Positions 1-8,965 are shown, counted from the first letter of the stretch. The stretch is DNA of 64,000 bases from JACMLX01 sp040384325 (GCA_040384325.1 JAZKJL010000006.1:496001-560000), one strand, 5' to 3'. Notes: a model not told the origin generated them from the sequence alone. Program-made: numbers and translations.

Positions 1-1437
1 GCCGGTGATCATCACCGTGCGGATACCCATGCGGCGCAATTCACCGAACCGCTCGCGGATGCCACCCTTGACGATGTCCTTGAGCTGGATCACGCCCAGC
101 ACACGTGCGCCATCCACCACCACCAGCGGTGTGCTGCCCGCGCGCGCCACCTCGGTGACGGCGAGCAGCACATCCTGCGGCATCGTGCCTCCGGTCGTTG
201 CCACGAGGCGCTGCACGGCATCGGCGGCACCTTTCCGAATCGAGCGACCCTGCACGTCCACGCCGCTCATGCGCGTCTCGGCGGTGAACGGGACGAAGGT
301 CGCTTCGCCGTCGGCGAACGTCGGAGCGTCGAGGCCATGCTGTTCCTTCGCCAGTACGATGATGCTGCGCCCTTCAGGCGTTTCGTCGGACAGACTCGCA
401 AGCAACGCAGCCTCGGCCAGCACCTGCGCGGCAATGCCCTGCGCCGGGATGAGGCGCGATGCCTGTCGGTTGCCGAGCGTGATGGTGCCGGTCTTGTCGA
501 GCAGCAACACATCGACGTCACCGGCCGCCTCCACCGCACGGCCCGAGGTGGCGAGCACGTTCTGCCGCAGCAGGCGATCCATGCCAGCGATGCCGATGGC
601 CGAGAGCAACCCACCGATGGTGGTGGGAATCAGGCAGACGAGCAGTGCCACCAGCACCGTCAGCGTGACCGGGGTGCCAGCGCCGGCCGCCATCACGCTG
701 AATCGCGAGTACGGCAGCAGCGTGGCGCAGACCAGCAGGAACACGATCGTCAGCGCAGCGAGGAGGATGGCGAGCGCGATCTCGTTCGGTGTCTTGCTGC
801 GATGTGCCGCCTCGATGAGGCCGATCATCCGGTCGAGAAACGACTCACCGGGATTGGCGGCGATGCGGACCACGATCCAGTCCGACAACACACGCGTGCC
901 GCCGGTGACGGCACTGCGATCACCACCGGCCTCGCGGATCACCGGCGCACTCTCGCCCGTCACCGCGCTCTCGTCCACGCTGGCGATGCCGTCGATGATC
1001 TCGCCGTCACCGGGAATCGTGTCGCCAGCCACGACGTACACCACGTCGCCCTTGCGCAGCGCCGCCGCAGCCACGGTTTCCATCACCAGGTGATTGGCCG
1101 GGTCCTCGAGCCGTCGCGCCATGACGTCACGCCGGGTGGCCTTGAGCGCCTCCGCCTGTGCCTTGCCGCGCCCCTCGGCCAACGCCTCGGCGAGGTTGGC
1201 GAAGATCACCGTGAACCAGAGCCAGGCCGCAATCGACCAGACGAATCCCGGCGACCCGTGCTCCACGCGTCCGGTGCTCGCCAGCACCGCCAGCAGCGTG
1301 GTCACGATGCTGCCGACGAACACCACGAACATCACCGGATTCCGGACCTGCGACTTCGGATGCAGCTTGCGCAGGCTGTCGAGGAGCGCGGTGGTCAGCT
1401 GCGCCTTGGTGAGCATCCCGCCGAATGCAGCACTCAT
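1..1437 (-). CDS. kdpB: KdpB, potassium-transporting P-type ATPase catalytic subunit (partial)
   Basis: Catalytic subunit of the high-affinity KdpFABC potassium pump in the inner membrane; it hydrolyses ATP through an aspartyl phosphate. About 479 N-terminal residues are in the window and the rest continues past base 1. Visible motifs are the TGES actuator loop (in SAVTGESAPV) and the phosphorylation motif DKTGTIT, with the acceptor Asp at about residue 314, close to its position in E. coli KdpB. The first membrane helices lie around residues 35-85. The ATG (1437-1435) overlaps the kdpA stop codon as ATGA, so the two are translationally coupled. kdpC would be expected beyond the left edge; no kdpD or kdpE is visible here. 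Confidence 0.97.
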   Translation of the reverse strand, partial: MSAAFGGMLTKAQLTTALLDSLRKLHPKSQVRNPVMFVVFVGSIVTTLLAVLASTGRVEHGSPGFVWSIAAWLWFTVIFANLAEALAEGRGKAQAEALKATRRDVMARRLEDPANHLVMETVAAAALRKGDVVYVVAGDTIPGDGEIIDGIASVDESAVTGESAPVIREAGGDRSAVTGGTRVLSDWIVVRIAANPGESFLDRMIGLIEAAHRSKTPNEIALAILLAALTIVFLLVCATLLPYSRFSVMAAGAGTPVTLTVLVALLVCLIPTTIGGLLSAIGIAGMDRLLRQNVLATSGRAVEAAGDVDVLLLDKTGTITLGNRQASRLIPAQGIAAQVLAEAALLASLSDETPEGRSIIVLAKEQHGLDAPTFADGEATFVPFTAETRMSGVDVQGRSIRKGAADAVQRLVATTGGTMPQDVLLAVTEVARAGSTPLVVVDGARVLGVIQLKDIVKGGIRERFGELRRMGIRTVMITG

Positions 1438-3173
1438 CGCGATGCTCCTGCCGCCAGCAACTGCTCCACCACCGGTCCGAGGGCCAGGGCGGGCAGGAAC
1501 GTCAGTGCACCGACCAGCAGGATGGTGCCGATGAGCAGGCCGGTGAAGAGCGGCGTATGTGTCGGGAACGTGCCGGCGCCAGCCGGTACACGCTTCTTCG
1601 CCGCCAGGCTGCCGGCAATGGCGAGCACCGGGATCATGACACCGAAGCGCCCGATCCACATCGTCACGCCAAGCAGGATGTTGTAGAAGGTGGTGTTCAC
1701 GGTGAGTCCACCGAACGCGCTGCCGTTGTTGTTGCTGGTGGACGAGAGCGCGTAGAGAATCTCGGTGAATCCATGCGGCCCCGGATTGAGGATGCCGGAC
1801 CGTCCAGCCTGCGTGGCGACGGCCAGTGCGGTGCCGAGCAGCACCGCGGACGATGGCAGCAGGATCACCAGCGCCGACATCTTGATCTCGAACGCCTCGA
1901 CCTTCTTGCCGAGGTATTCCGGCGTGCGGCCGACCATCAGCCCGGCGATGAAGACCGTCAGCAAGGCGAAGATCAGCATGCCGTACAACCCGCTGCCGAC
2001 ACCGCCGAAGACGATCTCACCGAGCTGCATCAGCCACGTGGGTGCCAGCCCGCCGAGCGGGGTGAAGCTGTCGTGCATGGCGTTGACGCTGCCGTTCGAG
2101 GCGGCAGTGGTGGCGGTGGCCCAGAGCGCGCTCCCGACGATGCCGAAGCGCACCTCCTTGCCTTCCATGTTGCCGCCGGACTGCAGCGCACTCGCGCCGA
2201 CGTCGGCACCTGCGTTCACCAGCACCGGCGTGCCGGCCTGCTCGGCCATCACGGTGGCGATGCTGAGTGGCACGAGGATGATCACCATTGCGGCGAGGAC
2301 GGCCCATCCCTGTCGTGTGTCGCCCACCATCCGGCCGAAGGTGACGCAGAGCGCGGCTGGAATGAGCAGGATCGCCACGAGTTCGAGGAAGTTCGACATC
2401 GGCGTCGGGTTCTCGAGCGGATGCGCACTGTTCACGTTGTAGAAGCCGCCACCATTGGTGCCGAGTTGCTTGATCGCGACCTGGCCTGCGGCGGGACCGA
2501 GCGGGATGACCTGGGTGCTGACGCTGTCGCTGACGGGCTCGATGAGTTGCACCGTGGCCGGCGGATCGAACGTCTGCACGACGCCCAGCGCGGCGAGCGT
2601 GATCGCGAAGGCCGTGGCGAGTGGCAGCAGGATGTAGAGCGTGCCGCGAACGAGGTCCACCCAGAAGTTGCCGATGCCGGTGGCACCGGTCCGGGTGAAC
2701 GCACGCACCAGTGCCACCAGCACCGCCATGCCCGCAGCGGCCGAGGCGAAGTTCTGCGTGCCCAGCGCGAGCATCTGCGTCAGGTACGACATCGTCGTCT
2801 CGCCGCCGTAGGCCTGCCAGTTCGTGTTGGTGACGAAGCTGATGGCGGTGTTGAGGGCCAGCGTCGGTTCCACGCCATCCAGCGTCAGCGGATTGAGCGG
2901 CAGCAACCCCTGCAGGCGCTGCAGGGCGTACGTCATGAGCAGGCTCACCGCGCTGAACACGAGCAGTTGCCGCGCATAAGTGGCCCACCCGTCCTCGCGA
3001 GTTGCCTCCACCCGCAGCGCACGAAACGCGAGACGTTCCACCGGCCCGAGCAGGCGACCCAGCACCGTTGGGGCACCCGTGTAGACGCGTGCCATGTAGC
3101 TGCCAAGTGGATAGGCGAGCAGCAGAACGAGGCCGAACACGAGCGAGAGTTGGATCCAGGCTGAAGCGGTCAT
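1434..3173 (-). CDS. kdpA: KdpA, potassium-binding channel-like subunit
   Basis: Polytopic membrane subunit that selects and conducts potassium in the KdpFABC complex. The product is 579 residues, slightly longer than the E. coli protein (557). The pore-loop signatures typical of the superfamily of potassium transporters are intact: TNTNWQAYGGE, LGTNGGGFYNVN and STSNNNGSAFGG, matching the degenerate filter repeats. The start ATG (3173-3171) overlaps the kdpF stop codon and the stop overlaps the kdpB start, so kdpF, kdpA and kdpB form one tightly coupled transcript read leftwards. Nothing looks degraded; a normal, functional KdpA is expected. Confidence 0.98.
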   Translation of the reverse strand: MTASAWIQLSLVFGLVLLLAYPLGSYMARVYTGAPTVLGRLLGPVERLAFRALRVEATREDGWATYARQLLVFSAVSLLMTYALQRLQGLLPLNPLTLDGVEPTLALNTAISFVTNTNWQAYGGETTMSYLTQMLALGTQNFASAAAGMAVLVALVRAFTRTGATGIGNFWVDLVRGTLYILLPLATAFAITLAALGVVQTFDPPATVQLIEPVSDSVSTQVIPLGPAAGQVAIKQLGTNGGGFYNVNSAHPLENPTPMSNFLELVAILLIPAALCVTFGRMVGDTRQGWAVLAAMVIILVPLSIATVMAEQAGTPVLVNAGADVGASALQSGGNMEGKEVRFGIVGSALWATATTAASNGSVNAMHDSFTPLGGLAPTWLMQLGEIVFGGVGSGLYGMLIFALLTVFIAGLMVGRTPEYLGKKVEAFEIKMSALVILLPSSAVLLGTALAVATQAGRSGILNPGPHGFTEILYALSSTSNNNGSAFGGLTVNTTFYNILLGVTMWIGRFGVMIPVLAIAGSLAAKKRVPAGAGTFPTHTPLFTGLLIGTILLVGALTFLPALALGPVVEQLLAAGASR

Positions 3174-3262
3174 CCCAGCCGCTCCGGCGCCAGCAGCGCG
3201 TACGTGAGATATCCGAGCAGCGCGATCACGATCACCGCGGCGATGATGTCCTGTGCCGTCAT
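3170..3262 (-). CDS. kdpF: KdpF, small stabilising subunit of the Kdp pump
   Basis: A 30-residue single-helix membrane peptide beginning MTAQDIIAAVIVIALLGYL and ending near APERLG. Length, position immediately before kdpA and the LLGYLTYALL-type helix all match KdpF, which binds at the KdpA/KdpB interface and stabilises the complex. Its TGA overlaps the kdpA ATG by ATGA. It begins three bases after the stop of a preceding 26-codon open frame. Confidence 0.93.
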   Translation of the reverse strand: MTAQDIIAAVIVIALLGYLTYALLAPERLG

Positions 3263-3265
3263 GGC

Positions 3266-3346
3266 CTACCGGCGCTCGAGTGCGCGGATGAAGGCGAATG
3301 ACAGGGCCACCAGTGCGGCGGCCACGAGCAGTGCGACGGCGTCCAT
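3266..3346 (-). CDS. 26-residue membrane microprotein upstream of kdpF
   Basis: An open frame of 26 codons starting MDAVALLVAAALVALSFAF and ending with the charged tail RALERR. It has one predicted hydrophobic helix and a good ribosome site (AGGAG seven bases before the ATG). It sits directly upstream of kdpF as the first gene of the operon. Similar tiny unnamed frames ending in charged residues occur before kdpF in several bacterial groups by my recollection, so I infer a real accessory peptide of the pump. Function is unknown. Confidence 0.7.
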   Translation of the reverse strand: MDAVALLVAAALVALSFAFIRALERR

Positions 3347-3354
3347 CAGTAGCT

Positions 3355-3376
3355 CCTGAAGTGGGTCTCCTTCAGG
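3355..3376 (-). promoter_or_regulatory. Hairpin overlapping the first kdp ribosome-binding site
   Basis: On the minus strand CCTGAAG and CTTCAGG form a perfect 7-bp stem with an 8-base loop. The 3' arm shares bases with the AGGAG ribosome site of the 26-codon leader gene. This could modulate translation of the operon's first frame. No strong -35/-10 pair was recognised upstream. Confidence 0.4.
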
Positions 3377-3438
3377 CTACGGCTCGTCGCGTATGTGTGG
3401 TGCGAGGCTTTGCGGGTTGAACGTAAGAGAAACGTGAA

Positions 3439-3478
3439 GGCGGGAGACCGGTGGCCACCGTGGCCCGCGTCTCCCGCC
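3439..3478 (-). terminator. Hairpin terminator after the DUF6702 gene
   Basis: A perfect 10-bp inverted repeat (GGCGGGAGAC / GTCTCCCGCC) with a 20-base loop lies about 30 bases beyond the stop of the DUF6702 gene on the minus strand. It is followed by a moderately T-rich stretch. It separates that unit from the kdp operon. Confidence 0.6.
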
Positions 3479-3510
3479 CGCAATCCCGACGAATCCCGAT
3501 CCGCTTCAGT

Positions 3511-4062
3511 TCAGAACCGCACCACCTGGTCGGCACGCGAGCCACCGGAGTAGAACAGCGTCGATTCCTTCCCACTGCTCATGTGCTTCACCTTCACGAT
3601 GTTCTGCTGGTCGCCGAACAACTCGAACAGCGCCGCATTGTGCATCGACAGCGCGGTGATCGGCACCGGCGACGTCCAGGTGACGATGTAGCTCCACATC
3701 TCCTTGTCCTGCGCGCCGCTGACCACCACCGGCACCAGGCGACGCCCATTGGCGGTCACCGGGAACGCCTGTGCCAGGTAGGCGGCGAACGCCGCCTCGC
3801 CCTCGGTGGAGTTGAGCGTGATCGCCTGGCGTTTGGCGCGCTCGAGGAGGAGGCGCGTGAGGTCGTCGGTGAAGAGCCGGATCTGCGCCGAGATCACCGT
3901 CGGCTCGATCGCCATCCGGGTGTACGAGACGTGGAAGTCGTGGACCACGCTTACGTCCGCGACCGAATCAGCGCCGATACCGGCCGACGGCAGCGCTGTG
4001 GCCGGGCCGGTCACGAGGACCGCCCCGGCCAGCAGCGCGGCGCCGAGCCCGCTGGTCTTCAC
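3511..4062 (-). CDS. DUF6702 family secreted protein
   Basis: A 183-residue secreted protein of unknown function. The N-terminus (VKTSGLGAALLAGAVLV) is a signal peptide. The mature start HDFHVSYTRMAIE followed by IRLFTDDLT resembles the DUF6702 family, whose members begin H-x-F/Y-x-V-S and carry an I-x-x-x-FTDD segment. The GTG start (4062-4060) overlaps the stop of the upstream M1 peptidase as GTGA, so the two are translationally coupled and presumably work together outside the inner membrane. The same peptidase/DUF6702/HupE-like trio is familiar to me from Bacteroidota. No catalytic motif is evident. Confidence 0.85.
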   Translation of the reverse strand: MKTSGLGAALLAGAVLVTGPATALPSAGIGADSVADVSVVHDFHVSYTRMAIEPTVISAQIRLFTDDLTRLLLERAKRQAITLNSTEGEAAFAAYLAQAFPVTANGRRLVPVVVSGAQDKEMWSYIVTWTSPVPITALSMHNAALFELFGDQQNIVKVKHMSSGKESTLFYSGGSRADQVVRF

Positions 4063-6143
4063 GGAATGGCGCCGGCCGGCTTGGACCACTTGTTGTTGGC
4101 CGTGTTGATGTCGGCCAGCACGTTGTCGGGGTCCAGCTCCACGCTCTGCACTTCCTGCTGCGAGAAGCGGCCGAAGAGGAATTTCTTCTCGTTGGTGCGC
4201 CAGATGCTCACCGGCAACTTCACGCGCTCCTTGCTGCCGTCGGTATAGGTGAACTCCATCACCACCGGCATCACCAGCCCGCCCTTGTTCTCGAGCGTGA
4301 CGCGATTGTAGAACCGTCCGCGCGCGCCCATGCCGATCGAGTCGGCGCTTTGCGATTCCACCGCGCCCAGCGCCTGGTCGTTGGCGTGTGTGCTGTAGAA
4401 CCAGCCGCGCCAGAACCAGTTCAGGTTGTCGCCACTGGCCTGCATCATGCTGCGGAAGAAGTCGGCGGGCTGCGGATGCTTGAACATCCACGCCTGCGCA
4501 TACTCGCGGAACGCGGCGTCGAAGCGCTGCGGGCCAAGCACCTGCTCGCGGAGGATGAACAATCCCGACGCCGGCTTGGTGTAGCCGTTGGGCCCGAAGC
4601 CGCGATGGATCAGGTCCGACTCGGTCATCAGCGGCACCTGGTCGGTGTTCTTCATGTACCCGACGATGTTGGCCGCGATCATCGGCAGGTCGGCCTTCGA
4701 CCAGGTCTGGTCGAACTCCACCGACGCCATGCCCTCGAGATAACTGTTCAGCCCTTCATCCATCCAGGTCCACTTGCGTTCATCGCTGGCGACGATCATC
4801 GGAAACCAGTTGTGTCCCACCTCGTGGATCGTGACCGCCACCAGGTCGTACCCGACGTTCTTGCGCACGGCGGCCGTCGCATTGGCCGGTGGCCGCGCGC
4901 CGCAGAAAGCGATCATCGGATACTCCATGCCACCCACGATGCCGTGGATGTTGCTGGCCTTCGGGTAGGGATACTCGAACGCCAGCCGACCGTAGGTGCG
5001 CATGGTCTGCGCGATGGCCTTGGTGCTGAGCGAATCCCAGACGCCGAGTGCCTCGCGCGGGTAGAGCGAGTGCATCTCGATCGGCTTGGACGTCGGCGTG
5101 TAGCGGAAGCCCGCTGCATCCCAGATGAAGCCGGCCGACGACGCCCACGCGAAGTCGCGCACGTGCTCGGCCTTGAATCGCCACGTCAGCGGGCCGGTGC
5201 CGGCCGGGCGCGTGGCGGGGGTGTTCACCTCGTCCTTGCTGATGATGTAGACCTGGTTCTCCGACGTCATCGCCTGCGTCAGGCGCTGTCGCTGCGTGGC
5301 GGTGAGCACCTCGGCGGGATTCATCAGCACACCGGTGGACTGCACGATGTGATTGTGCGGCACGGTGATGCTGACGTCGTAGTTGCCGAAGTTCAGGTAG
5401 AACTCACCCTGCCCGTAGAACTGGTCGTTCTGCCAACCCACCACGTCGTCGTACACGGCCGCGCGCGGGAACCACTGCGCCGCGAGGTATTCCCAGCCGT
5501 CGGTGAGCTTCTCCCGTGCGCCGCGGCCGTTGCGGCTGGCGAACGACTCCGGCATCACGTAGCTCCAGTCGATCTCCACGTCGACGGAGCTGCCGGTGGG
5601 CAGCGGTGACGTCAGCGGCACCTTCATCTGCGTGCCCTGCAGCACGAACGGCACGGTGGTCTTGGCGCCGCCTTTCGCCACCAGCTGCACACGGGTGATG
5701 CTGTAACCCTTCGTGTCGAGCTGTGCGTTGATGAAGGCACTGGCGCGCGCGCTGATGTTCCGCGGCAGCGCTGCTGCGCCGATCATCGATTCGCTGACGG
5801 TCGGGTTGTCGATGTTCTGGTCGAGCTGGAACCAGAGATAGCCGAGCGGTTCCGGCGCGTTGTTGTGGTAGGTCACCCGCTCCGAGCCCGTCACCGTGTG
5901 CGTGGTGGTGTCGAGGCCGACGCGGATCACGTAGTCCACACGCTGCTGCCAGTATTTCGGACCCGGGCGACCGCTGGCGCTGCGCGATTCGTTCGGCGCG
6001 GGCCACTGGTCGAGCACCCGGAACATGGACTGGTTGGTGCGGCCGACCGTGTCGGGGTGCAGCCACTGCTGCGCACCAGCGGGCACGGCCGTGATCAGGA
6101 CGGCAGCGGCCAGCATCCTGCGCCAGGTGGACGGGAAAGACAT
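4059..6143 (-). CDS. Secreted M1 family zinc metallopeptidase
   Basis: A 694-residue exported aminopeptidase-like protein. A signal peptide (RRMLAAAVLITAVPAGAQQ) precedes an N-terminal beta domain and a gluzincin catalytic domain. The zinc motif HEVGH is at residues 440-444 and the third ligand Glu463 lies in WMDEGLNSY, the correct HExxH-(18)-E spacing. The GGMEYP segment is the GAMEN-like substrate motif. The start was placed at ATG 6143 because the signal peptide begins there. The C-terminal helical domain of classical APN is reduced, as in the secreted bacterial M1 enzymes. It is coupled by GTGA to the DUF6702 gene. The function is probably peptide processing in the periplasm or outside the cell. 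Confidence 0.93.
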   Translation of the reverse strand: MSFPSTWRRMLAAAVLITAVPAGAQQWLHPDTVGRTNQSMFRVLDQWPAPNESRSASGRPGPKYWQQRVDYVIRVGLDTTTHTVTGSERVTYHNNAPEPLGYLWFQLDQNIDNPTVSESMIGAAALPRNISARASAFINAQLDTKGYSITRVQLVAKGGAKTTVPFVLQGTQMKVPLTSPLPTGSSVDVEIDWSYVMPESFASRNGRGAREKLTDGWEYLAAQWFPRAAVYDDVVGWQNDQFYGQGEFYLNFGNYDVSITVPHNHIVQSTGVLMNPAEVLTATQRQRLTQAMTSENQVYIISKDEVNTPATRPAGTGPLTWRFKAEHVRDFAWASSAGFIWDAAGFRYTPTSKPIEMHSLYPREALGVWDSLSTKAIAQTMRTYGRLAFEYPYPKASNIHGIVGGMEYPMIAFCGARPPANATAAVRKNVGYDLVAVTIHEVGHNWFPMIVASDERKWTWMDEGLNSYLEGMASVEFDQTWSKADLPMIAANIVGYMKNTDQVPLMTESDLIHRGFGPNGYTKPASGLFILREQVLGPQRFDAAFREYAQAWMFKHPQPADFFRSMMQASGDNLNWFWRGWFYSTHANDQALGAVESQSADSIGMGARGRFYNRVTLENKGGLVMPVVMEFTYTDGSKERVKLPVSIWRTNEKKFLFGRFSQQEVQSVELDPDNVLADINTANNKWSKPAGAIP

Positions 6144-6244
6144 GAGCGAAGTAGCGGTCTGAGGGTTTGTCCTGCGTGCTGGAAACCTACGATGGCACGC
6201 TCCCTTTGTTCCGGTGCCTCCGTCCCCAGATGGCACCGTGCCCG

Positions 6245-6850
6245 CTACGTGAGCAGTCGGGACACCATCATCTGCACCGCGCACCCGAAGGTCACGCCAC
6301 TGGCCGCCAGCACGTAGCCGCGCCGGTCGAAGAGGCGCCACGTGAGCAGGGCGCCGAGCATCGCCAGCAGTGCCAGCGCCACCACCTGCGCCAGCTCGAT
6401 CCCGATATTGAACGCCAGCAGGGGCATCAGCAGCGACTCCTCCGAGCCCAGCAGCCCCCGCAGCACCGCCGAGAACCCGAGTCCATGGATCAGGCCGAAC
6501 ACCAGCGCCATGACGTAGCGGGGCCAGAGTTGGTCCGCATCACGGGGCGGGGGATCGTTCGCGCGCCGCCCATGCCGCCACGTCCACAGGTTCACGGCGC
6601 TGGTCACCACGATGGTGGCCGGGATCAGCGCCTCCACGGCACGGGCATCGACCTGGACGAGGTTCAGGGTGGCGAGGGCGAGCGTCAGCGTGTGGCCGAT
6701 GGTGAAGGCGGTGATGAGGATCAGCAGCGGCCGCCACCGCCGGGTGTCCGCGGCCAGGATCAGTGTCGCCAGGAAGAGCAGGTGGTCGGCGGCCTCGAGC
6801 GTGAGGATGTGGTGCAGGCCGAGGGCCAGGAAGCTGCCGAAAGACGACAT
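6245..6850 (-). CDS. HupE/UreJ family membrane protein
   Basis: A 201-residue polytopic protein with about five hydrophobic helices. The N-terminal LGLHHILTLEAADHLLFL corresponds to the G-x-x-H-I-x-x-G-x-DHLLF signature of the HupE/UreJ_2 family, and a second HGLGF segment follows near residue 120. Classical HupE proteins move nickel or cobalt. Here the neighbour is a secreted M1 peptidase with DUF6702 rather than a hydrogenase or urease, so the metal role is uncertain and supply of a metal to the exported peptidase is speculation. It lies about 100 bases upstream of the peptidase on the same strand. Confidence 0.85.
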   Translation of the reverse strand: MSSFGSFLALGLHHILTLEAADHLLFLATLILAADTRRWRPLLILITAFTIGHTLTLALATLNLVQVDARAVEALIPATIVVTSAVNLWTWRHGRRANDPPPRDADQLWPRYVMALVFGLIHGLGFSAVLRGLLGSEESLLMPLLAFNIGIELAQVVALALLAMLGALLTWRLFDRRGYVLAASGVTFGCAVQMMVSRLLT

Positions 6851-6955
6851 GAGGTGGGTGCAGGACGGGAGCGTCGCCGGGCAGGACTGGCCAAACTCGG
6901 CGCGGACCTGTCAGACGATGCACCAATCAGGCCCACCGCGCAGGGGCCGGATGCA

Positions 6956-6992
6956 GCAGCGCCGGCGGGGCATGAGGCCCGGCCGGCGCTGC
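6956..6992 (-). terminator. Hairpin terminator after the first secreted paralog
   Basis: A perfect 11-bp inverted repeat (GCAGCGCCGGC / GCCGGCGCTGC) with a 15-base loop lies in the 195-base gap downstream of the gene ending at 7046. There is no strong T-tract, so it may be a transcript-stabilising hairpin rather than a classic terminator. Confidence 0.45.
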
Positions 6993-7045
6993 GCGAAATG
7001 CGCTGATGCAGACGAATGCGGTCGGGCCGCGCCCCGCTGGCCGGT

Positions 7046-7966
7046 TCACGGTCTCCCGAACGGAAGCGCGCCAGCAGGGCTGAGGCTGCTGCCGCCGCCG
7101 AAGAAATTCGGATTCCAGTCGCGCGGATTCGGCGACTCGAACGGGATGCCGGTGTCGGCCTGGCTCACCGGCAACCGAGACGAGAGCGACGCCACGGTCG
7201 CCATGCCCTTCCGGTCCACGTGCAGGCGTGCATAGCGCGGCCAGATCGACTGCTGCCGCTCCGCCGCCGCCGACTGCACCTGCGCCGCCGACAACACCGG
7301 CAACGTCGCGCCCTGACCGCGATCGCGCAGCCACGCCTGCACGACGACCGGATCGACATTGGTCATCGCGTCGACGATCGCACTGCGACTGGCTCGAAGC
7401 ATCGTGCCGGTGGGCCACGACGATGTGGCTGCAGCATCGACCTGGGCCAGTCGCAGGCGGACCTCAGCCGGCATCGAGTCCACGTCGGTGCGGGCGATGA
7501 AATTCACGACACGCGCCGGCGCCGAGTCGGAGGTCGTCGCGCGCTCGATGTGCGAGAAGGCGTCGGCCTGCGAGCGGCTGAGCATCGCATCCGAGCGCTG
7601 CACCACACCGCGGTGACACCGATACTCAGCGCGCGTGTAGAGGCGCTCCGCGTCGGTTGACCACCACGCCGCCTCGAACCCGGCGCACGCGCCACGCCGA
7701 AACGGACGCGGCGTGCCGGACGCATCGACCATGACGCGGGCCACGACCGAGTCGGCATCCACCGTCAGGAACTCGGCGCGATGCGCGGAGTCGGTGGGGA
7801 CCACACAGACGGTGGGACCAACGGCGCCGGCTGACGACGTGGACCAGCAGCCGAGCAATGCGTTCCAGCCGCTGGCTGGTGCCGGGGCGGGCTGCGCACT
7901 GAGCGGCGCGCCGATCGCGAGCATGGTTGCGGCGGCGGACAGGTGACGGATCGAACGACGAATCAT
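7046..7966 (-). CDS. Secreted protein, tandem paralog 1 (unrecognised family)
   Basis: A 306-residue exported protein of a family I do not recognise. A signal peptide (HLSAAATMLAIGAPLSAQ) is followed by the block LLGCWSTSSAGAVGP, then CVVPTDS, a conserved Cys in GACAGFEAAWWS and another in RAEYRC. The same blocks recur in the next two genes, so this is a local tandem family. The N-terminal half reads like a small lipocalin-like or beta-sandwich fold built around the LGCW motif, but that is a guess. A proline/glycine-rich tail ends the protein. The start ATG at 7966 was chosen because the signal peptide follows it directly. It is probably last in a leftward unit beginning with the beta-barrel gene at 11148. 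Confidence 0.8.
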   Translation of the reverse strand: MIRRSIRHLSAAATMLAIGAPLSAQPAPAPASGWNALLGCWSTSSAGAVGPTVCVVPTDSAHRAEFLTVDADSVVARVMVDASGTPRPFRRGACAGFEAAWWSTDAERLYTRAEYRCHRGVVQRSDAMLSRSQADAFSHIERATTSDSAPARVVNFIARTDVDSMPAEVRLRLAQVDAAATSSWPTGTMLRASRSAIVDAMTNVDPVVVQAWLRDRGQGATLPVLSAAQVQSAAAERQQSIWPRYARLHVDRKGMATVASLSSRLPVSQADTGIPFESPNPRDWNPNFFGGGSSLSPAGALPFGRP

Positions 7967-8042
7967 GTCGAGAAACTCCGCAATGCGAAGGGTCAGAACC
8001 GGAGTGGAACTACCACTGGTACCGCATGCGCTGCAGCGCGGC

Positions 8043-8965
8043 TCAGGGCCAGCGCAACGGCACGCCGATGGTCTGCGACGGGTTGTAGCCATTGAAGTTC
8101 CAGTACGTCCACACGCCGCCGATCGGGTCGGCCCGGTTGCCGTGATCGGCGGTCAGGTACACGGGATTGCGCGAGCCGTACAGACGCGCGCTGCCGAAGC
8201 GGCTCAGCGCCAACGCAACCCGCGTCCTCGGACGCACCGCTGGTTGCGGCAACTCGCGGCCCAGCGCGGCGCTGCGCACCACGCGCACCATCGTGGCGGT
8301 CTGCGTGCTCACCTCGCCACGGTCGGCCAGCCAGGCCTCGACCACGTCCGGATCGAGTGTCGACGCCGCCTCGACGACTGCCGACGGCGCCAGTTCAGGC
8401 AACGTCTCGAGTTCGGTCGTCTCGACGGCGAGCGGCCGCAGATGCGGCAGGCGGCGACGCACTTCGGTCGGGAACACCGTCGTATCGAGCTGCACGATGA
8501 AGTTGATCACGCGCACCGGCGCGTCATCGCGGCCGAGGTTGCGCTCGACGTGCGTGAATGCGTCGGCATGCGACAGCGAGATGATCGCGTCGGAGCGCTG
8601 CACCGCGCTGCCATCGCAGCGGAACTCGGCATGCATCAGCAGTCGCTGCCCGTCGCCCGACCACTTGCCGGTTTCCCAGCCGCGGCAGCCCGGTCGCATC
8701 GCGCTGACGCGCTTGCCGGAGGCGTCCACGAATGTCCGAGCCACCACAGAGTCGCCATCGACGGTCATGAACTCCACCCGCGCCCGATCGTCGGTCGGCA
8801 CACGCACACCATCGGTCCCATCGCGCCGGCCGACGAGGTGGACCAGCAGCCGAGATACGGTGACCAGGATGTCACCACCGCGGCGTCAGGTGTGGCTTGT
8901 GCGCCAAGGGTGGTGGTGCCGATCAGCAGTCCTGCAACCGCACCCGCGAGAACGCGACGCCGCAT
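8043..8965 (-). pseudogene. Secreted protein, tandem paralog 2, broken by a single-base frameshift
   Basis: Two overlapping frames together make one member of the tandem family. The first (8965 leftwards) carries the signal peptide MRRRVLAGAVAGLLIG and the block LGCWSTSSAGAMGPMVCV, then runs out of homology. The second frame picks up exactly where the paralogs continue, with VPTDDRARVEFMTVDGDSV. The paralogs read CVVPT and CLVPT here, whereas this copy reads GTGTGCGTGTGCCG around 8799-8812, so one G appears to be missing. The rest of the second frame is intact to its stop at 8043. It is either a true pseudogene, a phase-variable site or a base-calling error; one read-level check would settle it. 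Confidence 0.8.

Noticed and set aside
1425..3164. A plus-strand frame opposite kdpA
   Set aside because: Antisense shadow; kdpA is an unmistakable full-length gene on the minus strand.
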